A stretch of DNA of 64,000 nucleotides, from positions 1 through 64,000 of the forward strand of contig NZ_JNKC01000008.1 of NCBI RefSeq assembly GCF_000701905.1, given 5' to 3'. Made by a program: the position numbers and the translations under genes. How positions within the stretch are numbered: position 1 is the first letter of the stretch; every line of letters begins with the position of its first letter. The DNA is from Proteiniclasticum ruminis DSM 24773 (GTDB taxonomy: Bacteria > Bacillota > Clostridia > Clostridiales > Clostridiaceae). The notes under the pieces were generated by a model. The model was not told where the DNA came from. It was given only the letters and a program-made list of their open reading frames with translations, and ran no database searches. Shown here one piece after another: positions 41,473-50,233 of the stretch.

Positions 41473-42492
41473 ATGCCGTTAGAACTGATTAGAGAAGATA
41501 TCACCAGAATGAAGGTAGATGCCATTGTGAACGCAGCCAATGAAAGCCTTTTAGGCGGTGGCGGAGTGGATGGAGCCATTCATCGTGCCGCAGGCAGCGG
41601 TCTTCTTGAGGAATGCAAAGCCCTGGGAGGATGCAAAACCGGTGAAGCCAAAATTACCAAAGGATATGATCTTCCAGCAAAATACATCATCCATACGGTG
41701 GGGCCAAGATATCAGGATGGGACCCATGGAGAAGAGGAGCTTTTAAAAAGCGCCTATAGAAACTCTTTACAGATTGCAAAGGAGAAGGGTTTCCATAGCA
41801 TAGCCTTTCCTCTGATTTCTGCAGGGATATACGGATATCCAAAGAAAGAAGCCATGAGGATAGCGGTGGAGACCATCCGAGAATTTCTGAAGGAAGAGGA
41901 TATTCTGGTATATCTGGTTCTCTTTGATAAAGGTGCTTTTCTTCTTTCCACACATCTCTATGATGCTGTAAAAAGCTATGTGGACGATCATTATGTGGAG
42001 GAAAAAGAAGATCTCTTTAGCCGGGACAGGAGAAATCAGAGAAGGGTCTTCCAGGCAGAAGTCAGGATAGACATGCCGATGATGGAAGTGGAGGAAGCGG
42101 TCCGATCCCCAGGGAAGGACAGAAAACTGGAAGAGCTTCTTCATAGAAAGGAAGAGACATTCAGCAGGATGCTGTTAAGGCTCATAGATGAAAAAGGATA
42201 TACGGATACAGAAATCTATAAAAGAGCCAATATGGACAGAAAACTGTTCTCTAAAATTAGAAAAGATGAAGACTATCAGCCCAGCAAAAAGACGGTACTG
42301 TCCTTGGCGGTGGCGCTCCATCTCTCTAAAGATGAAACGGAGGATCTTCTGAAAAGAGCAGGGTATGCTCTTTCAAGAAGCAGCAGGTTTGATCTCATTC
42401 TTTCCTACTTCATCGAAGAGGAGAACTACAACATTTTTGAAATCAATGAGGTGCTCTTCACCTTCCTTGAAACGACCCTCACCAGTTCCTGA
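41473..42492 (+). CDS. Macro domain protein (ADP-ribosyl hydrolase-like) with C-terminal helical domain
   Basis: A 339-residue protein starting [28 protein letters not shown]-type sequence after GGAGGAGA. Residues 1-180 are a YmdB-class macro domain: [23 protein letters not shown], and [13 protein letters not shown] cover the ADP-ribose phosphate loops. Residues ~225-339 are a separate helical domain, with [20 protein letters not shown] and [20 protein letters not shown] resembling an XRE-like helix-turn-helix, then [20 protein letters not shown]. Macro domains remove ADP-ribose or O-acetyl-ADP-ribose. A vWA protein follows. Confidence 0.85.
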   Translation: MPLELIREDITRMKVDAIVNAANESLLGGGGVDGAIHRAAGSGLLEECKALGGCKTGEAKITKGYDLPAKYIIHTVGPRYQDGTHGEEELLKSAYRNSLQIAKEKGFHSIAFPLISAGIYGYPKKEAMRIAVETIREFLKEEDILVYLVLFDKGAFLLSTHLYDAVKSYVDDHYVEEKEDLFSRDRRNQRRVFQAEVRIDMPMMEVEEAVRSPGKDRKLEELLHRKEETFSRMLLRLIDEKGYTDTEIYKRANMDRKLFSKIRKDEDYQPSKKTVLSLAVALHLSKDETEDLLKRAGYALSRSSRFDLILSYFIEEENYNIFEINEVLFTFLETTLTSS

Positions 42493-42529
42493 AGATGTCG
42501 CTTTTGAGGCGACCCAATCCCCTCGAAAG

Positions 42530-42562
42530 TCCTGTATGCTAAAGGCATCATATCATACAGGA
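42530..42562 (+). promoter_or_regulatory. Hairpin at the vWA gene ribosome site
   Basis: TCCTGTATG (42530-42538) pairs perfectly with CATACAGGA (42554-42562). The second arm overlaps the start of the AGGAGG ribosome site, so folding could lower translation of the vWA gene. Confidence 0.4.
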
Positions 42563-42572
42563 GGAAATTTCA

Positions 42573-43226
42573 ATGAAAAAGAATTACACAGAACTGGTCT
42601 TTATTCTGGACAGAAGCGGCAGTATGGCAGGGCTTGAGAAGGACACCATCGGAGGATATAATGCACTCCTTGAAAAACAGAAGAAAGAAAAAGGAAAGGC
42701 AAGAATCACCACGGTGCTGTTTGATGACCGGTACGAACTTCTTCATAAAATAATACCGCTGAAAGAAGTGCTTCCGCTTACACAGGAAGAATATTATGTG
42801 AGAGGCTCCACAGCTCTACTGGATGCAGTGGGACTTACCATCAGCGAGATGATCAGAGTGCACAAAAGTGAAAAGCCGGAAGATAAGCCGGATAAGGTTC
42901 TCTTTGTGATCACCACAGACGGCTATGAGAATGCCAGCAGGGAGTTTACAAAGGCAAAGGTGAAAAGACTCATTGAAACACAAAAGGAAAAGTATGGATG
43001 GGAGTTTCTTTTCTTAGGTGCGAACATCGATGCGGAGGAAGCTGCGGAGCAGTATGGAATCAGCAGAGACCATGCGGTGACCTATCATGCCGATGAGGAG
43101 GGCACAAGACTCAATTATGCGGTGATCAGCGAAGCAGTAAGCAATGTGAGAAAGAACAATATTATGGATCCGAACTGGAAAAAGAAAATTGAAGAAGACT
43201 TTGAAAAGAGAAAGAAACAGCCATAG
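42573..43226 (+). CDS. von Willebrand factor A domain protein
   Basis: A 217-residue single vWA domain with the MIDAS metal motif DRSGSMAG at residues ~11-18 (DxSxS), Thr in the GSTALLDAVG loop and the third Asp in VITTDGYENAS. It has no signal peptide or membrane segment, so it is cytoplasmic. Relatives of this compact type accompany tellurite/stress and conflict systems, acting as Mg-dependent protein-interaction modules. It follows the macro domain gene by 80 bases and a terminator follows, so the two likely form a unit. Confidence 0.88.
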   Translation: MKKNYTELVFILDRSGSMAGLEKDTIGGYNALLEKQKKEKGKARITTVLFDDRYELLHKIIPLKEVLPLTQEEYYVRGSTALLDAVGLTISEMIRVHKSEKPEDKPDKVLFVITTDGYENASREFTKAKVKRLIETQKEKYGWEFLFLGANIDAEEAAEQYGISRDHAVTYHADEEGTRLNYAVISEAVSNVRKNNIMDPNWKKKIEEDFEKRKKQP

Positions 43227-43240
43227 AGTTATAAAATGCT

Positions 43241-43278
43241 GGAGAAGAGTGCAGATGCATCTTCTCCTTCTTTTTTTT
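43241..43278 (+). terminator. Terminator of the macro/vWA unit
   Basis: GGAGAAGA (43241-43248) with TCTTCTCC (43260-43267), 11-base loop, then a long T-tract. Confidence 0.9.
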
Positions 43279-43371
43279 GTGAATATCATTTGAACAGCAT
43301 AGGTTTTTTCAAGGTATCCGAGTATAATGGAAATAGATTGTATACACTGAATGTGGAAGGATTTTAATCGT

Positions 43372-45795
43372 ATGAATGAACAGAACCTACTGAGTCTTGA
43401 GGAGTTTATCGCTGCACTTCAAGCACTGCCCTATCCAGCTGCACTAATATTGGAAAAAAATAAAGAAGAAGTCTTTTTTCTCGGAAGAAATCAGGCTTTT
43501 TCTTCATATCTGGAAATTCTGGAAGATCAGAATACTCTTCCGGAGACAAAGAACTGTCTGGACGTATTGAATATCCAGTTGGATGAAAAAAGCAGGAACC
43601 CCCTCATTCATCATGGTGGACATACCTTTCCGCTTACTGTAAGAAATGCAGAAGGGACGTCTATGTCCGTTACTGCCAGAATCACTCCTCTGAGGAAAAA
43701 GGAAGGGGAAGTGCTGTCACTACTGCTTCTGGAAGACAAAAGAGAGCAGGACAGGCTTCTTCAGAAACTGAATAAAATTCATCTGCAGTATGACGCTTTT
43801 TTTGAACAGAGTCCAGACATCCACTATCTCATAGACACCAAAGGATATTTTCAGGAGATGAATCTCAAAGGAACAGAATATTTTAAAAGATCGAAAGAAG
43901 AAATCATCGGTCTTCATTATCTTGAAGTGATTCACGAATCGGACCATGCCCTGGTCAATGAGTATTTCAAGAAGGTTCTCGATAAGCAGATTGCCCAGGT
44001 GGAGCTCCGCTCCGTGACTAAAACCGGTGATGTGGGATACCTGGACATCACCGCCATCCCTGTCATCATCGAAGGGGAAGTCATGGAAGTCTTTGGTGTG
44101 GCCAAGGACATCTCCAAGAGAAAAGATATGGAGATTGAGCTTCTTGAAAGTGAGGAGCGGTACAGATCCCTTTTTGAGGATAACATCGATGCAGTGGTTA
44201 CCTATGATCTGGAAGGGAACTTTCTGCATCTTAACAAAGCCACAGAGGATCTCATGGGCTACAGCGCAGAAGAACTCATCGGAAAGCCTTTTTTTCCTTT
44301 TATTGTGCCAGAGTACCAGCAGTTTACCTTGAAGGAGTTCTCCAAGGTTCTGAATGGTCACTCCATCCGCTACGAAACTGCCATGTACAATAGAAAACAA
44401 GAGGTGGTGCATCTTCATATCACCGTAATGCCTCTGATCATCGGCGGAGAAATGAAAGGGATCCACTGCATCGGCAAAGACATCACCAACCGGAAAAATA
44501 TGGAGCGCTCCCTGAAAAAGGTAGCGTACCAGGATCATCTGACCCATCTACCCAACCAGAGAGCCATGATGGAGGATTTTGAGCGTCTATTGGAGGATGA
44601 GGCGAGGATTGGGGTTCTGGTTCTGGATCTGGACCGGTTTAAATCCATCAATGACAATTGGGGACATGAAGTAGGAGATGAACTTTTGAAGGCTGTGTCC
44701 CAAAGACTTCTTTACCATGTCCAAGACAATAGAGCAAAACTATACCGTTATGGTGGGGATGAGTACATTTTTCTTTATGGATTCACAGAGCGGAACGAAG
44801 TGGAGTCCTTTGCTGAGAATCTTCAAGGTCTCTTTAAAGATCCCTTTATCATTCATTATGCTGAAGTCAGCGTATCGTCCAGTATCGGCATCAGCACCTA
44901 TCCGGAGGATGGAGAAGATCTGGAAACACTTCTCAAGAAGTCGGATAATGCCATGTACTATTCTAAAAAAACGGGAAGAAACCATGCCACGTTCTATGGA
45001 ACCAAGGGGATGGGGAAGGAAGATGAAGCGATCCGAATGGAGCTGCTGCTGAAAGAAGCCATGAAAAATGAAGAGTTTTCCCTGGTATATCAGCCTCAGG
45101 TCGATCTTTCAAGCGGAAAAATCACAGGGGTGGAAGCGCTTCTCAGATGGCACAGTCATGAGTTGGGTACGGTGCCTACCGGTCAGTTTATTCGGGTGGC
45201 GGAGGAAAGTGGGCTCATCATTGAACTAGGAAACTGGGTGACAATGAAAGCACTATCAGATTTAGCCAGGTGGAATCAGATGGGGTATCAGCTGGAAATG
45301 TCGGTGAACATCTCTACCCATCAGTTTTATCATCCGGAGTTTCTTCTTTATCTTGAAAGAATAATCAGAGACCAGAAGGTTCCACCAAGCCAGCTGGTGC
45401 TGGAGATCACAGAGTCCATTGCTTCCCATGCAGAAGTAGTGTTGAAAGAGCTGCAGAAGATTAAAGAGATGGGACTGAAAGTCGCCATTGATGATTTTGG
45501 CACTGGATACAGCTCTCTCAAATATCTCAAGGATTTCCCCATCGATTACTTAAAAATCGACAAGTCCTTCGTGGATGGGATTGAAGAGGATGATAAAAGC
45601 AGGGACATCGTGTCCACCATCATTACCTTGGCTCATAATCTGGGGCTGCTCACGGTGGCAGAAGGGGCTGAAACCAGAGAGCAAGTGGATTTTTTGAAGA
45701 TGGAAGGCTGCGACAGTGTTCAAGGGTATTATTATGGAAAACCCATGACAGAAGCTATGCTGTTGGAGTTCTTAAATAGGGTCCAAGGTTCATAA
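43372..45795 (+). CDS. PAS-PAS-GGDEF-EAL cyclic-di-GMP protein
   Basis: An 807-residue cytoplasmic protein. An N-terminal ~130-residue region (PAS-like) is followed by two PAS domains (~135-255 and ~262-385, each ending in DISKRKD / DITNRKN), a GGDEF domain (~390-550) whose signature reads RYGGDEYIFL, and an EAL domain (~560-807) with GVEALLRW, the DDFGTGYSSL loop and KIDKSFV. The phosphodiesterase site looks complete. The final Tyr of GGDEY is a tolerated variant; cyclase activity is uncertain. Likely a sensor-controlled c-di-GMP phosphodiesterase. ATG 43372 chosen for GGAAGG 11 bases upstream. Confidence 0.9.
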   Translation: MNEQNLLSLEEFIAALQALPYPAALILEKNKEEVFFLGRNQAFSSYLEILEDQNTLPETKNCLDVLNIQLDEKSRNPLIHHGGHTFPLTVRNAEGTSMSVTARITPLRKKEGEVLSLLLLEDKREQDRLLQKLNKIHLQYDAFFEQSPDIHYLIDTKGYFQEMNLKGTEYFKRSKEEIIGLHYLEVIHESDHALVNEYFKKVLDKQIAQVELRSVTKTGDVGYLDITAIPVIIEGEVMEVFGVAKDISKRKDMEIELLESEERYRSLFEDNIDAVVTYDLEGNFLHLNKATEDLMGYSAEELIGKPFFPFIVPEYQQFTLKEFSKVLNGHSIRYETAMYNRKQEVVHLHITVMPLIIGGEMKGIHCIGKDITNRKNMERSLKKVAYQDHLTHLPNQRAMMEDFERLLEDEARIGVLVLDLDRFKSINDNWGHEVGDELLKAVSQRLLYHVQDNRAKLYRYGGDEYIFLYGFTERNEVESFAENLQGLFKDPFIIHYAEVSVSSSIGISTYPEDGEDLETLLKKSDNAMYYSKKTGRNHATFYGTKGMGKEDEAIRMELLLKEAMKNEEFSLVYQPQVDLSSGKITGVEALLRWHSHELGTVPTGQFIRVAEESGLIIELGNWVTMKALSDLARWNQMGYQLEMSVNISTHQFYHPEFLLYLERIIRDQKVPPSQLVLEITESIASHAEVVLKELQKIKEMGLKVAIDDFGTGYSSLKYLKDFPIDYLKIDKSFVDGIEEDDKSRDIVSTIITLAHNLGLLTVAEGAETREQVDFLKMEGCDSVQGYYYGKPMTEAMLLEFLNRVQGS

Positions 45796-45828
45796 AGAGT
45801 GATAATCAGTAGTCAGCAAGAAGCAAAG

Positions 45829-45860
45829 AAGAAAGGAGGATGCAAGGATTCTCCTTTCTT
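45829..45860. terminator. Terminator between convergent genes
   Basis: AAGAAAGGAG (45829-45838) with CTCCTTTCTT (45851-45860), perfect; T-rich on the minus-strand side (TTCTTTGCTT). Confidence 0.65.
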
Positions 45861-45864
45861 TATA

Positions 45865-46506
45865 TTAGTCTAGAATCTCTATCCAATTTTTTTCAGTCCG
45901 AAGGATCTGCGCTTCACTCATTTTTCTCAGTTCCCGTGATACAGAAGTTCGTTGAACCCCCATTTTTTCTGCCAGAGCTTTTTTGGTCATTGGCAGAAGA
46001 AAGGGGTTTCTCTTTTGTTTTTTCATCTCTATTTCAAAGTATCGCAGAAGCTTTTCCCGCAGTGGCTGGCCCATATAGTTTCTAACCGTATGGCTTAAAG
46101 AAGAAGCCTGATTGTTGGAGAAAGAGAGGAAGGAACGGAGTATCACCGGATGGGTCGAGAGAATTTCAAACAGATTTTCTTTTTCAATGGCTAAGATCGT
46201 AACATCCGTTTTGCAGGAGGCGGTCATGGGATAATAAGGATACGCTGTATAAAGAAGATTTCCGCCTAGGATATCCTGTTCCTTCAGTTCAAAAAGAGTG
46301 AGGAGAGTACCGTCTTCACTAATTCGGTCTATGGTGATAACACCTGAAAGAACAATCTCAAGATGTGTGCAATGTTCTCCTTCAAAATGCAGTACACTGT
46401 TTTTTTTATAGTCTTTTCTGAAGAAGAACTGCCTCGATATATAGTTGGACCGCTCAGGGTCCGTTAAACTTTGAAAAAGGGGCAGCATTTCTAATAATTC
46501 CTTCAT
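45865..46506 (-). CDS. Crp/Fnr family regulator
   Basis: A 213-residue regulator starting MKELLEMLPLFQSLTD with AAGGAG upstream. The cyclic-nucleotide-binding fold spans ~15-125 (LHFEGEHCTHLEIVLSGVIT), and the C-terminal helix-turn-helix (~150-213) reads MTKKALAEKMGVQRTSVSREL. No FNR-type N-terminal cysteine cluster is present. Divergent from a membrane ferredoxin-type gene with a 23-bp palindrome between them, so it likely controls itself and that gene. Confidence 0.88.
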   Translation of the reverse strand: MKELLEMLPLFQSLTDPERSNYISRQFFFRKDYKKNSVLHFEGEHCTHLEIVLSGVITIDRISEDGTLLTLFELKEQDILGGNLLYTAYPYYPMTASCKTDVTILAIEKENLFEILSTHPVILRSFLSFSNNQASSLSHTVRNYMGQPLREKLLRYFEIEMKKQKRNPFLLPMTKKALAEKMGVQRTSVSRELRKMSEAQILRTEKNWIEILD

Positions 46507-46535
46507 GATAAAATCTCCTTGTAGTATCTCTAACC

Positions 46536-46558
46536 AGGTGTGACCACAGGTCACACCT
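46536..46558. promoter_or_regulatory. Perfect 23-bp palindrome, Crp-family operator
   Basis: Arms AGGTGTGACC and GGTCACACCT around ACA, in the gap between the divergent Crp and 4Fe-4S genes. The TGTGA...TCACA core is Crp-like, with a 7-base gap instead of 6. Confidence 0.8.
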
Positions 46559-46614
46559 TTTTTGTAATTATATCTGTATCATGGGAGGAAATCAAAGAAA
46601 TTAGGAGTGAGGGA

Positions 46615-47241
46615 ATGCGTAATTGGAAAAATTATGTGCGATGGTTATTTTTTGGTCTTTTTCTATTTATCATTGCGCAGGGGAAGATGGTTCTGTGGCT
46701 TATTATTTTTGCTGCCAGTCTTCCGCTGGCTTATTATTTTGGACGGCTTTACTGTGGGTATGTCTGCCCCATGAACACGGTCATGAAGCTTTCGGAGAAG
46801 ATGTCCGGGAAAATGAAAAGGATCCCGAAAGAAGCGCCCAGATGGCTCTCCAGCGGAAGGATGCCTTGGGTTTTTCTTTTTCTTAGTTTAGGGTGGATGG
46901 TTTTCTCAAGAACTGTGCTTGGGAAGAATCCTCCCGTACTTCTGATCTGGCTTCTATTATCGGTGGTGATTACACTTTTTTATAAGCCTTCTGTCTTCCA
47001 TAATCTCATCTGTCCTTTCGGAGTTCTACAGAAAGCATTCAGCAGGAAGCCCTATCTTGCCTATAAAGTAGTGGAGAGTCAGTGTATAGGCTGCAAAAAA
47101 TGTGAAAAGGTGTGTCCTTCAGCTTCCATTGAAGTGCTGAAAGCGAGTAATAAGGCATGTATCACCACTTCATTGTGTCTTCAGTGTGGAAACTGCAAAC
47201 AGGTGTGCCCAAAAGATACTATTTTCTATCAGAAACGCTAA
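46615..47241 (+). CDS. Membrane 4Fe-4S protein (NapH/FdxN-like)
   Basis: A 208-residue protein with four membrane segments (about 7-22, 26-44, 83-100, 105-125). The CGYVCPMN motif and CPFGVLQ motif between helices are the 12_5 type of cysteine pairs seen in NapH/NosR-like proteins. The C-terminus has two ferredoxin [4Fe-4S] sites: CIGCKKCEKVCP and CLQCGNCKQVCP. It may move electrons between a quinol or ferredoxin and an extracytoplasmic reductase. Start at ATG 46615; controlled by the palindrome upstream. Confidence 0.85.
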   Translation: MRNWKNYVRWLFFGLFLFIIAQGKMVLWLIIFAASLPLAYYFGRLYCGYVCPMNTVMKLSEKMSGKMKRIPKEAPRWLSSGRMPWVFLFLSLGWMVFSRTVLGKNPPVLLIWLLLSVVITLFYKPSVFHNLICPFGVLQKAFSRKPYLAYKVVESQCIGCKKCEKVCPSASIEVLKASNKACITTSLCLQCGNCKQVCPKDTIFYQKR

Positions 47242-47324
47242 AGAACGTATTCTAAAAACACTACGTTAATAGAAGCTTAGTAATATTGAACGAAATCTAA
47301 AAACAAGATAAAGTGAGGAACCAT

Positions 47325-50162
47325 ATGAATCGAATTTTTGCTGCACTAGGAAGACGTATTGAAAAGAATCCATTTAAAATGCTTATTATTTCTGTACTTA
47401 TATTTGTTGTCCTGATGACTGGAGCAAGGGTCATCCGAATGGCTACAGGCAATGAAACCCTTGTGGATAAAGACCATACGGTATACCAGTCTAATGAGAA
47501 AATGGAAGAAACCTTTGGTGGGGATTCTATTCTTATTCTGTTCCAAGGAGAGAAGGAGGATCTGCTGGGTTTGGAAACTCTGGAGAAAATGTTTGAGCTG
47601 CAAAAGCGGTTTGAATATGAGGAAGAAGTAAGAACCATTCTGAGTCCCGCTGCAGTTCTTCATAGTATGACAGTGAATGGCAGTGAAGAACTGAAAGAGA
47701 ATCTTCTTGTCATGGGTGAGGGACTGGGAGAGATGGGAGAGAAAATTGAAGAGGTGGGACATACGCTAAAAAGCAAAGATGTTATGGATCCACAGCTGAT
47801 GGGCGAAAAGCTTGATGGTCTCCGTGGAGTATCAGATCATTTCAGCAAGCTCATCACCGGGCAGGAGAACATTGCTGCAGGAACCGCTGGGCTTCAAACA
47901 GGACTTTCAGAAGTTTCCGAGGGACTGGCCCATCTGTCCTTAAAGCTGGTGGAATTCAGTTCATTATCAGAAGGGAATCCGCAGCTAACAGAAGGGCTCC
48001 GGATGGCGTCGGAAAGTTTGAAGAAAAGTGCGGAAGGTCTTACCATCATGGCAAGCAAAACTGAGAATCTCAAAAAAGGAGCGGACCAGACTGCTACAGG
48101 CTTAACAGAAATCGAAAGAAAGCTTTCAGGAGAGCTGAATGAGATGAAAGGGGCGCTGTCTGATGGTGTAAACCCAAAAGAACTGGAAGAGATGGCGGAT
48201 GGGTTTCTCCTTATGGGAGAGAACTTAAGTCAGATTTCGGAAGGTCTTCTTACATTTTATGATAAAAGTAGTATGATGAAAGCGTCTTTCCCAGGAACCG
48301 AGACAGATCTGAAGTCCATGCTGTATGATGAGAATGAGAAAATCCGATCTGTTTTCCATGAAGTGCTACCCAATGATGAGAGTGCGCTGATGGTATTGAA
48401 GCTGGAAGGAAATCTCACGGATGCGGAAAAGGATCAGATGGTAGAAATTGTGATGGAAGCAGTAGAGAAAGAAGAGCTTTCGAACCTCACAGTGACGGTA
48501 TCTGGAAAACCCGTTCTGGACAGTGCTTTAAGAAGTGAGATGAAAAGTAATATGGCCAGGATGGTGGGCTTTGCAGTGGTCATCATGCTGGGGGTACTGG
48601 TGCTGGTTTTCAAAGTGGAATGGAGGGCGCTCAGCTTAGCCATCATACTCATTTCAGTGCTGGCTACCTTAGGGGTTATGGGCTATCTTTCCATACCTGT
48701 GACCATGGTGTCCATGGCTGTATTTCCCATACTCATTGGGCTTGGCATTGATTACTCGATTCAGTTTCACAATAGATTCGAGGAAGAAGGATCTGTGGAA
48801 ACAACACTGAAACATATGGGTAAGGCTGTATTTATTGCAGTGGCGGCCACTGTTCTTGGATTCGCCTCTCTCTATATCTCTCCGGTGCCGATGATCCGGG
48901 ACTTTGGAAAGATGCTGACCGTTGGTGTGACCATCAGCTTCATTGGAAGTGTTATTGTTCTAATGCCGGTTCTTTATTTAAGAAATAAGAATAGAGGCGA
49001 TAGAAGCGGTGCCATGAAGAAGAATATCAAAGAAAAAGGAAAAGAAGGGGTATTAGACAGATTTCTGAAAAGAACCACAGAACTTGTACTTAGGGCATCT
49101 GTGCCAGTGCTTCTTCTGGCGGCTCTGTTGGCAGCCTCTGGTTACTATCTGGATCAGAAGATCGGAGTGGAGAGCAATATAGAAACCTTTATGCCACAGG
49201 AGATGGAAGCGCTGAAGGATATCAAGACTCTCCGCCAAGTAGTGGGATCCACGGATCAGATTGCTCTTTATATGGTGTCGGAAGACTTTATGACTGAAGA
49301 AGCGGTGGCTTATCTTCAACAGACAGAAGAAAAGCTTCTTAGTAAATACCCGGATGAAATTGTTTCAGTGGGATCCTTAGATACACTGATTTCAAACTTT
49401 CGAGACCCTAGAGAGATGAGCCATAAAGAGTACACGAGCCAGGTGGAAAAACTCCCGCAGATGCAAAGAGAGATGTTTCTCAGTGAGGATCGGACGAAAG
49501 GATTGCTGCTTCTAAATACAGTCAGTATGAGTGCAGAAGACCTTCAGATTTTCACGGAAAATCTTGCGGAGGATATTGCAGATGCGCCTTATGATATTTA
49601 TGTGACTGGAAAAGGTGCTTTAGACGTGGAGATGGTGAAGGGACTGACCACTGGCAGAATGGAGATGACACTTCTCGGGCTTGGACTTGTGTTTCTTGCA
49701 CTGCTTCTCGTCTATAGAAACATCATGAAAGCATTCATTCCGATGATTCCAGTTCTTGTGATCATTGGAATCTCCAGTGGGCTCATGTACTATCTTGGCA
49801 TCCAGTATACCCCGATTACTGCAACCATTGGTGCATTAGTTCTTGGGATGGGGGTTGAAATGACGATTATGCTCACGGAAAGATATCTTGAGGAGAGAAT
49901 CATGGGGAAGAGTAAAAAAGAGGCCATGATTCATGGAGTCTCCACCATCGGCAAAGCCATTGTCGCTTCAGGACTGACCACGGTGGGCGGATTCTCGGTG
50001 CTGATGCTGTCTGATTTTGTCATATTGAAAGACTTTGGACTAATGACCGTGATCAATATTTCACTGGCACTTCTCAGTACCCTTGTGGTGCTGCCACCTG
50101 TTTTAGTACTATTTGATAGATTTCTCTTCAGCAAAAAAGAAAAAGAAATCTGGGACATCTGA
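47325..50162 (+). CDS. RND-family (HAE3/MMPL-type) transporter
   Basis: A 945-residue RND protein with 12 predicted membrane helices in the 1+5, 1+5 pattern and two large outer loops. The first loop (~40-400) contains a long low-complexity helical stretch rich in GLxxxxxGL spacing (about 190-330), seen in Gram-positive HAE3/YhgE-like proteins. Helix-4 region reads GLGIDYSIQFHNRFEEE and its twin GMGVEMTIMLTERYLEER, the proton-relay type segment. Likely exports hydrophobic compounds or lipids. ATG 47325; a GTG 12 bases upstream is possible. Confidence 0.88.
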   Translation: MNRIFAALGRRIEKNPFKMLIISVLIFVVLMTGARVIRMATGNETLVDKDHTVYQSNEKMEETFGGDSILILFQGEKEDLLGLETLEKMFELQKRFEYEEEVRTILSPAAVLHSMTVNGSEELKENLLVMGEGLGEMGEKIEEVGHTLKSKDVMDPQLMGEKLDGLRGVSDHFSKLITGQENIAAGTAGLQTGLSEVSEGLAHLSLKLVEFSSLSEGNPQLTEGLRMASESLKKSAEGLTIMASKTENLKKGADQTATGLTEIERKLSGELNEMKGALSDGVNPKELEEMADGFLLMGENLSQISEGLLTFYDKSSMMKASFPGTETDLKSMLYDENEKIRSVFHEVLPNDESALMVLKLEGNLTDAEKDQMVEIVMEAVEKEELSNLTVTVSGKPVLDSALRSEMKSNMARMVGFAVVIMLGVLVLVFKVEWRALSLAIILISVLATLGVMGYLSIPVTMVSMAVFPILIGLGIDYSIQFHNRFEEEGSVETTLKHMGKAVFIAVAATVLGFASLYISPVPMIRDFGKMLTVGVTISFIGSVIVLMPVLYLRNKNRGDRSGAMKKNIKEKGKEGVLDRFLKRTTELVLRASVPVLLLAALLAASGYYLDQKIGVESNIETFMPQEMEALKDIKTLRQVVGSTDQIALYMVSEDFMTEEAVAYLQQTEEKLLSKYPDEIVSVGSLDTLISNFRDPREMSHKEYTSQVEKLPQMQREMFLSEDRTKGLLLLNTVSMSAEDLQIFTENLAEDIADAPYDIYVTGKGALDVEMVKGLTTGRMEMTLLGLGLVFLALLLVYRNIMKAFIPMIPVLVIIGISSGLMYYLGIQYTPITATIGALVLGMGVEMTIMLTERYLEERIMGKSKKEAMIHGVSTIGKAIVASGLTTVGGFSVLMLSDFVILKDFGLMTVINISLALLSTLVVLPPVLVLFDRFLFSKKEKEIWDI

Positions 50163-50170
50163 AGAACAAG

Positions 50171-50199
50171 AAAGCCATCCTTTTGAGGGTGGCTTTTTT
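50171..50199 (+). terminator. Terminator of the RND transporter gene
   Basis: AAAGCCATCC (50171-50180) with GGGTGGCTTT (50187-50196), then T residues. Confidence 0.85.
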
Positions 50200-50233
50200 C
50201 ACATAGTATAAGGTTGTGTTGGAAGAAGAGGAT

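Noticed and set aside
43720-44547. A 275-codon frame on the minus strand
   Set aside because: Antisense to the PAS domains of the GGDEF-EAL gene; composition typical of a shadow frame.
45360-45790. Possible degenerate EAL domain
   Set aside because: The EAL, DDFGTGYSSL and KIDKSFV motifs are all present, so the domain looks catalytically competent.
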